Origin: Chryseobacterium paridis
Lineage (GTDB): Bacteria > Bacteroidota > Bacteroidia > Flavobacteriales > Weeksellaceae
Assembly (NCBI RefSeq): GCF_016595215.1
Contig: NZ_JAENHK010000010.1
Coordinates: forward strand, 1,907,390 to 1,971,389
DNA length: 64,000 bases
Direction of reading: 5' to 3'
Notes under the pieces: generated by a model
Database searches by the model: none
What the model was told of the DNA's origin: nothing
Seen by the model: only the letters and a program-made list of their open reading frames with translations
Position numbers and translations under genes: made by a program
Shown: piece after piece, positions 17,290 to 25,535 of the stretch
How the letters are laid out: the number at the start of each line of letters is the position of its first letter
Position numbering within the stretch: position 1 is the stretch's first letter

Positions 17290-17658
17290 TTAATCGACAA
17301 TTTCATATTCCACCGGAATGGTACCAAGATTGGTATTTCCGATTTCATTGAACGCGGCTCTAGAAATATCTAGTGCTCTTGATGAATGGAAAGGTCCTCT
17401 ATCATTTATCCTTACTGTAACCTCTTTTCCATTGCTTAAATTGGTAACTCTAATTTTAGTTCCAAATGGAAGCGTTCTATTTGCAGCGGTGAATTTTGAA
17501 TTATCAAAAATTTCTCCGTTTGCGGTTTTCCTACCATTAAACTTATCGTGGTAGAACGATGCATAACTTGTTTTTTTCGCATCTATGGCATTATTCTTGA
17601 AAGAATAAATACCAAAGGTTGAAATCATCATTATGATTACGAGAATGAATCTTTTCAT
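17290..17658 (-). CDS. RlpA-like septal ring lytic transglycosylase / double-psi beta-barrel protein
   Basis: 122 residues. It starts with a hydrophobic signal (KRFILVIIMMISTFGIYSF), so it is periplasmic or secreted. The mature part is a single double-psi beta-barrel domain: SYASFYHDKFNGRKTANGE, LPFGTKIRVTNL, and the diagnostic INDRGPFHSSRALDISRAA with the acidic residues used by RlpA. RlpA enzymes cleave glycan strands lacking stem peptides; there is no SPOR domain here, so septal targeting is doubtful. The start codon is set by the -7 element at 17688; longer in-frame starts (17724) lie upstream of it. Confidence 0.88.
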   Translation of the reverse strand: MKRFILVIIMMISTFGIYSFKNNAIDAKKTSYASFYHDKFNGRKTANGEIFDNSKFTAANRTLPFGTKIRVTNLSNGKEVTVRINDRGPFHSSRALDISRAAFNEIGNTNLGTIPVEYEIVD

Positions 17659-17687
17659 CATTTTGAATTTTATTGGTTTTGACTTGG

Positions 17688-17695
17688 CAAATGTA
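17688..17695 (-). promoter_or_regulatory. -7 promoter element of the RlpA-like gene
   Basis: TACATTTG on the minus strand is a full match to TAnnTTTG, 30 bases upstream of the chosen start codon. A TTTG lies 26 bases further up (17722-17725), somewhat beyond the usual -33 spacing. Confidence 0.5.
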
Positions 17696-17725
17696 TCATG
17701 AAACTTTTTAGCACCATAGCTCAAA

Positions 17726-17740
17726 TGTTAAAAAGTGTTA
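17726..17740 (+). repeat. 15-base direct repeat, copy 1 (TGTTAAAAAGTGTTA)
   Basis: Identical to the copy at 17806-17820, 80 bases away. It lies just upstream of the RlpA-like promoter in a 336-base gene-free stretch (17659-17994) rich in GTTAA words. It could be a regulator binding site. Otherwise the stretch holds only the promoter and the terminator at 17938. Confidence 0.7.
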
Positions 17741-17805
17741 ACAAAAAATCAATTTAAAGTTAACGACACTTGTAACCCTTTACAAACAGGGCTTTTAGAG
17801 CACAC

Positions 17806-17820
17806 TGTTAAAAAGTGTTA
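17806..17820 (+). repeat. 15-base direct repeat, copy 2 (TGTTAAAAAGTGTTA)
   Basis: Exact second copy of the word at 17726-17740. Each copy is itself a loose repeat of TGTTA around AAAAAG. Confidence 0.7.
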
Positions 17821-17937
17821 AAAATAAACCTTAAAAGTTAACATAATTAACGTATTTCTTTTCACCAGTCTCTGATTACATTTAAAAACACCTGAAAACC
17901 AATATGTTAAAAATACAAATTTTCTATAAAATCTACC

Positions 17938-17969
17938 AAAAAAGCCAATGAAATCTTCATTGGCTTTTT
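17938..17969 (-). terminator. Terminator of the secreted-protein pair
   Basis: GCCAATGAA / TTCATTGGC stem with a three-base loop; on the minus strand it is followed by T6. It lies 26 bases after the stop at 17995. Confidence 0.82.
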
Positions 17970-17994
17970 CATAAATAGGTAAGTAATTATTCGT

Positions 17995-18708
17995 TTATTT
18001 TAAATATTCTAATACATAATCATATGTACCTGCCGGATATACCACAGACATACTTTGAGATCCAGTAACTGCATTTCCTCCATTACTTCCTAATGTATAT
18101 GAATATAAGTCTCTAGAATAAACGTTTCCTGAACCAGCCTTGTAGATTGTAATTCCATACATACCTGTCATTCCGGAAGGTGAAGGAATATTAACAGCAG
18201 TTGATGTTCCATTAGTAGAAAATGTTCCCTTAACCGCATACACTTGTTCATTATTTATTAAAGTATGAGTAGCAGTTTCAGTAGTCGTTATATTAGTTTT
18301 ATCAGAGTTACCACCAATAGCTATCCATTTTCCCTTTGTAAGATTTCCTGGATTTCCTGGATTTGAAAAGTAATAGAATCCTGGAGCTACTGCTGTTGTT
18401 AGCCCTTGCCCTGGAGCAGTATTTCCCGTAGCATTATTATAAACTACCATACCATCAAAATCAGAGACAATTACTTCATTATCCATTGCATCCTTATTGA
18501 ATATAAAATTCGTTAAGTCGGTTCTGGGAAATCCCAGTCCTCTACCATAGTTTTTATTAGCCAGCCCTTCAAAGTTACTGGCATCCATAAAATAGTTGGT
18601 GTTAGATAATGTTGAACTTATATTTCCATTGCTATTAAGTTGAGCATAAGTTGTTTCTCCTAAAAACAATAAGAAAGCGCCCATTAGGTTTAATAAAATA
18701 TTCTTCAT
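17995..18708 (-). CDS. Secreted hypothetical protein, 237 aa
   Basis: A signal peptide is present (KNILLNLMGAFLLFLGETTYAQ). The mature chain is rich in Asn, Gly, Ser and Thr, with phrases such as GFPRTDLTNFIF, GMVVYNNATGNTAPGQG and GFYYFSNPG that recur in flavobacterial exported proteins related to tail-fibre-like or adhesin-like repeats. No enzymatic motif is seen and there is no T9SS sorting domain at the C-terminus (ends TYDYVLEYLK). It follows the 216-residue gene with a 20-base gap, so both are probably one transcript. The start is the methionine directly before the signal; upstream in-frame codons overlap the preceding gene. Confidence 0.8.
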   Translation of the reverse strand: MKNILLNLMGAFLLFLGETTYAQLNSNGNISSTLSNTNYFMDASNFEGLANKNYGRGLGFPRTDLTNFIFNKDAMDNEVIVSDFDGMVVYNNATGNTAPGQGLTTAVAPGFYYFSNPGNPGNLTKGKWIAIGGNSDKTNITTTETATHTLINNEQVYAVKGTFSTNGTSTAVNIPSPSGMTGMYGITIYKAGSGNVYSRDLYSYTLGSNGGNAVTGSQSMSVVYPAGTYDYVLEYLK

Positions 18709-18728
18709 TTTAATTGTGTTTTTAATTA

Positions 18729-19379
18729 TTAACTTCTTCCTGAAACCATATACCAATTTGTACCATTACTGTGAATCTGAAGAGCTGATGTTCCAGTAAA
18801 AGATCCTATTCCTTTAGGAGTACCAATTCCATCTGTTCCTGAAAATTGTACAGTCCCTCCTGTTTGGTTTCTTATATGAATAGTTCTTCCATTATAAGAA
18901 GCTGGAGTTGGTAAAGTCAATTGAGTTCCTGAGGTAAACTCCCAAAAATCAAAATCGGAATTATCCCAATTATAGGATGGAGAAGCAGCTTGTGCTAAAT
19001 TTAATCTAAAAGAACTGGATGTAACTGCCGATCCTCCACCTAAATTTTTCCATTCAGGAACAGTGCTATCAAAATAATAAAACCCTGCACCTCTTATCTT
19101 ACTTGTTCTGTCCGTATTACCTGAACCAGAGGTAATATATACAATAGCACCATTTTGGGGAGCACCATAGGTACCAGAAGTATTGTCTTTTGCTAGCAAT
19201 TGAGCTGCGGTCATACGTGGTGCTAAAATAGCATCTGGCATAGCATTCTCTCTGATATCAGCTACTACATCTAAGGTAGCTGCTGGTTTGGTTGTGTTAA
19301 TACCAACCCCTCTTTGTTGTGCCTGTGAAAATATTCCAAAGGAAACAAGCATTGTTGCTGTTAATAAATTTCTTTTCAT
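18729..19379 (-). CDS. Secreted hypothetical protein with GVGINTTKPAATLDV motif, 216 aa
   Basis: Signal peptide MKRNLLTATMLVSFGIFSQAQ, then GVGINTTKPAATLDV, a motif common at the mature N-terminus of exported Bacteroidota proteins that look like tail-fibre or surface repeat units. The rest is strand-rich and low in cysteine, with GAGFYYFDSTVPEWKNLGGG in the middle and HIRNQTGGTVQFSG and LQIHSNGTNWYMVSG near the end. Function unknown; a surface structural role is an inference. First gene of a two-gene unit. The reading frame stops 20 bases before the next start. Confidence 0.8.
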   Translation of the reverse strand: MKRNLLTATMLVSFGIFSQAQQRGVGINTTKPAATLDVVADIRENAMPDAILAPRMTAAQLLAKDNTSGTYGAPQNGAIVYITSGSGNTDRTSKIRGAGFYYFDSTVPEWKNLGGGSAVTSSSFRLNLAQAASPSYNWDNSDFDFWEFTSGTQLTLPTPASYNGRTIHIRNQTGGTVQFSGTDGIGTPKGIGSFTGTSALQIHSNGTNWYMVSGRS

Positions 19380-19787
19380 AAATGTTTGAATTTTTTTAAT
19401 ACTTTTTCATCAATATCTTTTAATATAAAAATGAATTAAACCAATCCCAACCTAATCAATATAAAATCTAAAATAAACAGCAATATTATTTGTATTTCCA
19501 AATTATTTTGCGATTTAATGATACAGATTGGTAGGGATTATTCTAGAGACAAAGTTAAGGTTTAATTATTTAAAATTCATAACCGTCCTCAAAAACGGGA
19601 ATAAAAGCAATGCTTTTTTAAGACATAACCAACTCATTAAAAACAAGTTAAAAAAAATACGCCATTAAACACAAAATAGTAAATTTCACACTAAAAAATT
19701 AATTATAAACTAATTGGTAAAAAAAAAGATGTAAAATCTATTGACTCTACATCTTTCTTACAAAAAATATAATTATTTGTATTTTTT
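19380..19787. other. Intergenic stretch of about 400 bases
   Basis: Very AT-rich. It contains a -7-like element for the secreted pair (TAACTTTG on the minus strand, 19550-19557), which would imply a leader of about 165 bases, a weak small hairpin (AAAAGCAATGCTTTT, 19603-19617) with no plus-strand gene in front of it, and the rimO terminator at 19718-19756. No coding sequence was recognised. Confidence 0.5.
19718..19756 (-). terminator. Terminator of rimO
   Basis: Minus strand: AAAGATGTA ... TACATCTTT stem around a 14-base loop, followed by a run of nine T. It starts 32 bases after the rimO stop. Confidence 0.75.
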
Positions 19788-21089
19788 TTAAATAAGCTCT
19801 CCATAAAGGTCAAATTCTTCAGCAGAAGTTATTTTTACCATAGCAAATTCTCCAATGGAAATATAGGTATTGTCAGCAGAAACTAAAACTGTATTATCAA
19901 CATCTGGCGAATCATATTCTGTTCTACCGATAAAATAGTTTCCTTCTTTTCTATCAAATACACATTTATACACTTCCCCTATTCTTTCCTGGTTCTTTTC
20001 CCAAGAAATTTGAGATTGGAGTTCCATGATCTCTTCTACGCGTGCTTCTTTCACTTCCTGAGGGATGTCATCTTCCAAAACATGAGCAGTTGTATTCTCT
20101 TCATGAGAGTAAGTGAAACATCCTAATCTATCAAATCTTTGCTCTTTTACCCAATCTTTTAATTCTTGAAATCTTTCTTCTGTTTCCCCAGGATATCCTA
20201 CAATTAAGGTTGTTCTGATAGCCATATCTGGCACCTTTTCTCTAAATTTCGCTAAAAGAGCATCTGTTTTCTCATGAGTCGTCCCTCTTTTCATAGATTT
20301 CAGCAAATCAGAATTAATATGCTGAAGAGGAATATCAATATAATTACAAACTTTAGGCTCTTCACGAATAATATCTAAAACATCCTCAGGAAAACCACTA
20401 GGAAAAGCATAATGAAGTCGAATCCATTCAATTCCTTCAACTTTTACCAATTCTTTTAAAAGCTCACCAAGTGCACGTTTTTTATAAATATCTAATCCAT
20501 AATAAGTAAGATCCTGCGCAATTAAAATTAATTCCTTTGTTCCCACTTTAGCCAATTTCTCAGCTTCACGAACTAATTTTTCGATCGGTGTAGAAACATG
20601 CCCTCCTCTCATTAAAGGGATTGCACAAAAAGAGCATGGCCTATCGCAACCTTCAGATATTTTAAGATAAGCATAATGTTTGGGTGTTGTAGTTAATCTC
20701 TCCCCTACCAGTTCATGCTTATAATCTGCACCTAAATGTTTTAATAAGATAGGTAGATCTCTCGTTCCAAAATATTGATCTACATCAGGAATCTCTTTAA
20801 CTAAATCTGGTTTATATCTTTCAGAAAGACATCCGGTAACAAAAACTTTTTCTACTTCTCCTCTATTCTTTGCATCTACATAATCCAGAATAGTATTAAT
20901 AGACTCCTCTTTTGCATTGTCTATAAAACCACATGTATTGATGACCACAATATCTCCTCTATCTTCATGTACTACCTCTTTACCGTTTGCTTTCAACTGG
21001 CTCATCAGAACTTCTGAGTCATAAACATTTTTAGAGCAACCAAGTGTTACGATATTGATTTTCTTTTTACCTACAGATTTTGTGCGCAT
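19788..21089 (-). CDS. rimO: Ribosomal protein S12 methylthiotransferase
   Basis: Radical-SAM enzyme that adds a methylthio group to the conserved aspartate of ribosomal protein S12. 433 residues with the three expected domains. The N-terminal domain has auxiliary cluster cysteines C18 (VTLGCSKN), C53 (INTCGF) and C87 (VTGCLSE). The radical SAM cluster is C148, C152 and C155 in SEGCDRPCSFCAIP, and the C-terminal TRAM domain covers about residue 370 to the end. Phrases such as GCSKNVYDSEVLM and LQHINSDLLKSMKRG separate RimO from MiaB. Monocistronic, with its own promoter and terminator. Confidence 0.97.
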   Translation of the reverse strand: MRTKSVGKKKINIVTLGCSKNVYDSEVLMSQLKANGKEVVHEDRGDIVVINTCGFIDNAKEESINTILDYVDAKNRGEVEKVFVTGCLSERYKPDLVKEIPDVDQYFGTRDLPILLKHLGADYKHELVGERLTTTPKHYAYLKISEGCDRPCSFCAIPLMRGGHVSTPIEKLVREAEKLAKVGTKELILIAQDLTYYGLDIYKKRALGELLKELVKVEGIEWIRLHYAFPSGFPEDVLDIIREEPKVCNYIDIPLQHINSDLLKSMKRGTTHEKTDALLAKFREKVPDMAIRTTLIVGYPGETEERFQELKDWVKEQRFDRLGCFTYSHEENTTAHVLEDDIPQEVKEARVEEIMELQSQISWEKNQERIGEVYKCVFDRKEGNYFIGRTEYDSPDVDNTVLVSADNTYISIGEFAMVKITSAEEFDLYGELI

Positions 21090-21108
21090 CTTTTTGATTT
21101 TGAGTTTG

Positions 21109-21141
21109 CAAAGATACGAAATAATAAAAAGTTTAAATCAA
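21109..21141 (-). promoter_or_regulatory. Promoter of rimO (-33 TTG, -7 TATCTTTG)
   Basis: On the minus strand a T-run ending in TTG (21139-21141) and TATCTTTG (21109-21116) are 22 bases apart. Predicted start near 21101, leader about 12 bases. Confidence 0.6.
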
Positions 21142-21173
21142 AAAATAAAACCACTTTAGTAAAGTGGTTTTTA
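21141..21173 (-). terminator. Terminator at the end of the polysaccharide locus
   Basis: AAAACCACTTT / AAAGTGGTTTT, 11-bp stem around AGT; the minus-strand side ends in T-rich sequence. It lies about 60 bases after the last sugar-transferase gene and overlaps the -33 region of rimO. Confidence 0.8.
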
Positions 21174-21229
21174 ATATATTATCTTCTTCTTAAGATACTC
21201 TATTAAACATTGAAATAAATTGCTAATTG

Positions 21230-22174
21230 CTAATGACTGTTCATTGTTAATACAACTTTTACTGTTTTCAGAAGAGTATGTATGTCTAATCCAAAACTAT
21301 AATGTTTAATATAATAAAGGTCGTATTCTAGTTTTTTTAAATTATCTTTTGGTGTAGCCTTAGGTAAATGAACTTGGGCCCAACCCGTAACGCCTGGCTT
21401 AACCAAATGCCTTAGATCAAAATAAGCATTTTCTTTTACAGATTCCTCTACAAACTTTGGCCTTTCTGGTCTTGGACCAATTAAGCTCATATCTCCATTT
21501 AAAACATTATACAATTGTGGCAACTCATCTATTTTGGTAATTCTTAAGAATTTTCCAACCTTTAGAAGTCTATCATCATTTTTCTTTGTAAAATCCCCAT
21601 GATGATTAATTTTCATTGTCCTGATTTTAAAAATTCTAAAAGGTGTAGAGTTCTTCCCTACTCTTTTTTGCGTAAAAAACATATTCCCAGGGGAGCTAAA
21701 GAAAACCAAAATACACCCAATTATAACCAATGGTAAAGCAAATGGTAAAATTATTAAACTTACCAATATATCAAATATACGTTTAAATATTTCAGAATTT
21801 CGTTTAAGCCCAATTGAAAAAACATTATCAGCAAAATATTCATTACTTTCAAATTTAACAAGCGGGATTCGTTTATTTACAATTTCATAAAATTCTTGGG
21901 CATCATAAACTTTAACCCCTTTAATTCTGCTTTCAATTATCTCATTAGTAACTTTTTCTGAAATATGATTAATGTTTGAAGTTTCTATGATTACAGTTTT
22001 AATTTTTAGTTTTAAAATATATTCTGAAATACTTCTTTTCTCTGTTTCAGTATTAAAGAAAATAAATTTATTATTTTCAACAAAATGCGCCTCTTTTATA
22101 AGTTTGTATGTAATATCACTAACATTTACAAAAAGGAGCCTTTTTGGAGTTGATAATTTTGAAATCTTCATCAT
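21230..22174 (-). CDS. Polyprenyl sugar-phosphate transferase with N-terminal regulatory domain
   Basis: Initiating transferase family (bacterial sugar transferase domain): moves a sugar-1-phosphate from a nucleotide sugar to undecaprenyl phosphate at the inner membrane. 314 residues. Residues 1-110 look like the Rossmann-like domain found before the catalytic part in WbaP/WcaJ-type proteins, but the usual four N-terminal helices are missing. One hydrophobic hairpin (about 135-160) precedes the catalytic domain: FFTQKRVGKN, FRIFKIRTM, RITKIDELPQL and GDMSLIGPRPERP. It is the distal gene of the locus. A 296-base gap separates it from the next gene and holds its own promoter. The sugar is unknown. 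Confidence 0.9.
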   Translation of the reverse strand: MMKISKLSTPKRLLFVNVSDITYKLIKEAHFVENNKFIFFNTETEKRSISEYILKLKIKTVIIETSNINHISEKVTNEIIESRIKGVKVYDAQEFYEIVNKRIPLVKFESNEYFADNVFSIGLKRNSEIFKRIFDILVSLIILPFALPLVIIGCILVFFSSPGNMFFTQKRVGKNSTPFRIFKIRTMKINHHGDFTKKNDDRLLKVGKFLRITKIDELPQLYNVLNGDMSLIGPRPERPKFVEESVKENAYFDLRHLVKPGVTGWAQVHLPKATPKDNLKKLEYDLYYIKHYSFGLDIHTLLKTVKVVLTMNSH

Positions 22175-22191
22175 TTTGTGTTAAGCAAGTA

Positions 22192-22199
22192 CAAATCTA
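22192..22199 (-). promoter_or_regulatory. -7 promoter element of the terminal sugar transferase
   Basis: TAGATTTG on the minus strand, 17 bases before the start codon, in the gap 22175-22470. The rest of that gap is AT-rich with no gene or hairpin that I can support. Confidence 0.4.
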
Positions 22200-22470
22200 T
22201 ATATCTCTTATACATTTTCTAATCGTACGTGTATTTAAAAAATTCCTGCGAATCTAAGAAGTTTTTTTTGATAGTACACCTAAAGTGTGTTAATTTATCG
22301 CAACTTCTTCAATATTTTTTATTTATCGGGATATTTATTTTTTGATTTTTCCTCACTCTTATTTTCCACATGAAGATAAACAAAAAATATAACACCAAAA
22401 AATAATTCATTCTTATCTATAAATCCATAATAATATGAAATCTTGCATGCAGCTATTCATTTTATCGAAT

Positions 22471-23499
22471 TTATAACTTGTATACATTTTTATATTCATT
22501 GACCATTTTTTCTATTGATAAATTTTCATGAAATATTTTCAAAGATTTATCTGAAAATCTATTATAGACATTATCATTTGTTAAAATATAATTTATTTTT
22601 TCAACAAAAATAGCATCATTATTTTCAACAACAAATCCATTTACATCATTTAGAACGACTTCCGATATACCACCAACATCAGAGGAGACAATGGGCTTGC
22701 CATAGCTCAAAGCATCAATCACAACAATAGGAACTCCCTCATAATTGGTTGGAAGAACAAAAAGATCTGCGAGTTGTATATATTTTTTGGCATTAGAAAC
22801 CCCCATCAAACAAAAAACATTACTAGGGAGACCCTCATACTCTTTTTCTGCTCCTATCCACACGAAAGCGTACTGTGGAAGTTTTTTAGCGATCTCAATA
22901 TAGCTTTCAAAACGTTTCTGGGGTGAAATTCGTGCAATACACATGATAACTTTTCTGTAGTTTTCTATTCCTTTAATAGATAATTCCGACTCTATTTTGG
23001 GAGTATGCACACCATTGTATACCACGTGTAAGTTATTAGTAATTCCTTCATTTATAATATTCTGTTTATCATAATTACTCGCCAAAACAATAGCTTTACA
23101 ACGGTTTTTAAGTAATCTTTCTAATGGAAGATATTTTCTATAAGCTAACCTAATAGAATCAAACCCATGAACGGAATATACAATTTTACTTTTTGGAAAT
23201 GCTAATCTACCTAATACACCAATTTTTGAAGAATGAAGATGAATAACATCAGGCTTAACTGATGAGTATAGCTTTTTTAATTTAAATAAAGCTTTTAGAT
23301 CTTTGAAAATAGAAATTGGCCTTACTATTTCGTATACCTTTATTTTCTTTATTCTAGCATCTAATGCATCCCACATTGGGCCATCTTCTCCTGCAACAAC
23401 AGTTATATCATGGTTGACACACATAGAATTAGCAAGATTAATAACAACTGATTGAGCACCTCCTAAATCAGAACGAGTAATAACGTGTAAGATTTTCAT
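22471..23499 (-). CDS. Glycosyltransferase family 4 (GT-B fold)
   Basis: 342 residues, cytoplasmic face of the inner membrane. It opens with HVITRSDLGGAQSVVINLA, the usual GT4 acceptor-side segment, and has VIHLHSSKIGVLGRLAF in the first half. The donor-binding half has IARISPQKRFE and the E-x7-E motif region LPTNYEGVPIVVIDALSYGKPIVSSDVGGISEVV. Acceptor and donor sugars cannot be read from sequence. It follows the beta-helix gene with a 12-base gap and is the last gene before the promoter-bearing gap. Confidence 0.93.
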   Translation of the reverse strand: MKILHVITRSDLGGAQSVVINLANSMCVNHDITVVAGEDGPMWDALDARIKKIKVYEIVRPISIFKDLKALFKLKKLYSSVKPDVIHLHSSKIGVLGRLAFPKSKIVYSVHGFDSIRLAYRKYLPLERLLKNRCKAIVLASNYDKQNIINEGITNNLHVVYNGVHTPKIESELSIKGIENYRKVIMCIARISPQKRFESYIEIAKKLPQYAFVWIGAEKEYEGLPSNVFCLMGVSNAKKYIQLADLFVLPTNYEGVPIVVIDALSYGKPIVSSDVGGISEVVLNDVNGFVVENNDAIFVEKINYILTNDNVYNRFSDKSLKIFHENLSIEKMVNEYKNVYKL

Positions 23500-23511
23500 T
23501 ATAACTTGAAT

Positions 23512-24750
23512 CTATTTTACATTAACAAAATCATACTTTTCCCACAAAAAATTAGTTTTTAATTTTCCAGAAAACGTATAGGAAAGATTACTAACATTAT
23601 CTAACAATCCACTGTATTTATCCTTACTAAATATTGTCGTGTTTTCTAGATAAATATTATTTACTGATCTCAACAATATTTTCCCGTACAATTTTGTATT
23701 TATAATTCTCAAATCAGAGTATAATTTTGTTGTATTTTTTTTACTTTCTATGGTACTTGAAAAAACCAATGAAAAGTATCCTGAAGGATTATTTTCTCCA
23801 GCGTCTATAATACAATTTTCAATTACAATATTCTTTCTAGGTACGAATTGCCGTTCATTACTATTTGTAGTATCATAAAACACAACACCTCCTCCCATAT
23901 TATTTGTAAAACTTGTATTTTTAAAATGCATATTACTAATTGCTGACCCAAGTCCATAGCCTTCCATATCCCAACCATTTCCATATAAATTACCATTATA
24001 TCTAGCTCCTTCTAAGCCATGGCCTTCTTTCAGATTAGCTCCATAAGACTTTCCATTTTCCGTAAATTTAGAATCAGAACATTTAAAATCAGAAATAGAA
24101 TCGCCTGAGCCCCCATGACGTCTATTTTTAGTTGAGGTTACATTGTATAGTTCTATATTTTTTGCTGCAAAAATTTCTGTATTACTTAAAAGATTAGTGT
24201 GAAGACCTCTATAAATTGCTATCCCATCTGTAGCGCAATCATGTATATTGAGATTCTCTAATTTAATATGGTTTGCAAACCCTTTAATATTAATTCCATG
24301 TTTTCCTCCATCTCTTATGTCTAAATTTTTTTGATTAGCTCTATTCCCATCTATTTCAATATTTTTAATAGAAATATTACTGAATCCAGGATAGGTTCTT
24401 GAAATTTCGTAATGTTCTTTTCCTTCCTTTGAAGAGTTATAAATATTTGTCAGTAAATCATTCCCAATATTAAGTACACTGACATCAGAAACATCTGTAG
24501 GAATAGACACTAATTTCATATTCTGAATTACCATATTTGACTTTAACCAAAGTGACGTAACATAATAAGTTCTATTTCCGCCATCCAGAATACCTCCTTT
24601 TTTCAGTTGATTTATCCTGTTTTGTAATTCTCCAGTATCATCTTTTGACAGTCTTTTTATAGTATGGTTCTCACAATGAGGAATTCCATATACTAAAAAT
24701 GCCAAGCACAACATTATAAAAGTTAAAAATTTCTTTTTCTTGTAATCCAT
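23512..24750 (-). CDS. Right-handed beta-helix protein in the polysaccharide locus (412 aa)
   Basis: Begins with a basic stretch and a hydrophobic signal (FLTFIMLCLAFLVYG), so it is exported. The remainder consists of imperfect 20-25-residue strand-turn repeats with many Asn and Gly residues, for example ISIKNIEIDGNRANQ, IKLENLNIHDCATDGIAIY, IELYNVTSTKNRRHGG and ISNMHFKNTSFTNNMGGGVVF. This is the pattern of pectin-lyase-like parallel beta helices. Lyase, hydrolase or epimerase activity on the polysaccharide made by this locus is an inference; catalytic residues could not be assigned. It overlaps the upstream glycosyltransferase gene by 28 bases. Confidence 0.88.
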   Translation of the reverse strand: MDYKKKKFLTFIMLCLAFLVYGIPHCENHTIKRLSKDDTGELQNRINQLKKGGILDGGNRTYYVTSLWLKSNMVIQNMKLVSIPTDVSDVSVLNIGNDLLTNIYNSSKEGKEHYEISRTYPGFSNISIKNIEIDGNRANQKNLDIRDGGKHGINIKGFANHIKLENLNIHDCATDGIAIYRGLHTNLLSNTEIFAAKNIELYNVTSTKNRRHGGSGDSISDFKCSDSKFTENGKSYGANLKEGHGLEGARYNGNLYGNGWDMEGYGLGSAISNMHFKNTSFTNNMGGGVVFYDTTNSNERQFVPRKNIVIENCIIDAGENNPSGYFSLVFSSTIESKKNTTKLYSDLRIINTKLYGKILLRSVNNIYLENTTIFSKDKYSGLLDNVSNLSYTFSGKLKTNFLWEKYDFVNVK

Positions 24751-25535
24751 TTTCTTCTATAGTATTTTAAATATGAAAAACCACTTATGATCAATAAAGT
24801 AATAATAGAAATATGTTTTTGCTTATACTGAGAAATAAAATTTTCGATTTCTCCCTTATGCATGAGATCAAGGTTTGCTGATAATCCGCTTTCTCCAAAA
24901 TTAGCCTTTCCAACAATATTCTTAGCTAAAATTCTATTCAAACAAATACCTTCTCTTTTGTATGTAAGGCGCAACCATAAATCCTGGTCTTCACAAAATT
25001 TTTTATTAACATTAAAATAATAATCTTCTTGATCCAAAAAATCTTTTCTAATCATAACAGTAGGTGTTAGAAAAAAATTCCTAAACAATAATTTGTGATA
25101 AGATACTTTTATAAAATCCCCCTGTTTTGAAAAATGAGCTGTATTAAAACCTCCACCTATGATTCCTATATCTTTGAATTTATTAAGATAATCTATCTGC
25201 CAATGTAATTTTTCATTTACCCACAAATCATCTGAATCTAGAAAAGCGATGAAATCACCCGTAGCCAATTTGATCCCTTTATTACGTGTATAGGAAGGTC
25301 CTTTATTTTCTTGGGATATAAAGATAATTTTATCTTTAATCTCGGTTGTCTGTTTATTGATAAAATCAGTTAAAACATCAGAGCTGTTATCTATAGATCC
25401 ATCATTAATAATGATAAGTTCCCAATTTTTATAGGTTTGTTCTAGAACCGAACCCACTGAAAATGCTATTGTAGACTCTGCATTGTACAGAGGAAGGACA
25501 ATAGATACTTTATTTTCTTTCCCAATAGAATTCAT
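24723..25535 (-). CDS. Glycosyltransferase family 2 (GT-A fold)
   Basis: 270 residues. N-terminal nucleotide-binding motif VSIVLPLYNAESTIAFSVGS, then ELIIINDGSIDNSSD and the metal-binding DxD region FIAFLDSDDLWVNEKLH. A hydrophobic patch near the C-terminus (ISIITLLIISGFSYL) may touch the membrane. It presumably adds one sugar to the lipid-linked repeat unit. It overlaps the polymerase gene upstream by 26 bases and the beta-helix gene downstream by 28, so translation is tightly coupled. Confidence 0.93.
   Translation of the reverse strand: MNSIGKENKVSIVLPLYNAESTIAFSVGSVLEQTYKNWELIIINDGSIDNSSDVLTDFINKQTTEIKDKIIFISQENKGPSYTRNKGIKLATGDFIAFLDSDDLWVNEKLHWQIDYLNKFKDIGIIGGGFNTAHFSKQGDFIKVSYHKLLFRNFFLTPTVMIRKDFLDQEDYYFNVNKKFCEDQDLWLRLTYKREGICLNRILAKNIVGKANFGESGLSANLDLMHKGEIENFISQYKQKHISIITLLIISGFSYLKYYRRKWITRKRNF

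Noticed and set aside
19603..19617. Small hairpin AAAAGC-N3-GCTTTT as a terminator
   Set aside because: No plus-strand gene ends before it and the stem is short; probably chance in AT-rich DNA.
22175..22470. Possible small RNA or missing gene in the gap before the terminal transferase
   Set aside because: There are no hairpin of note, no gene-like open frame and no repeat; only the promoter element is supported.
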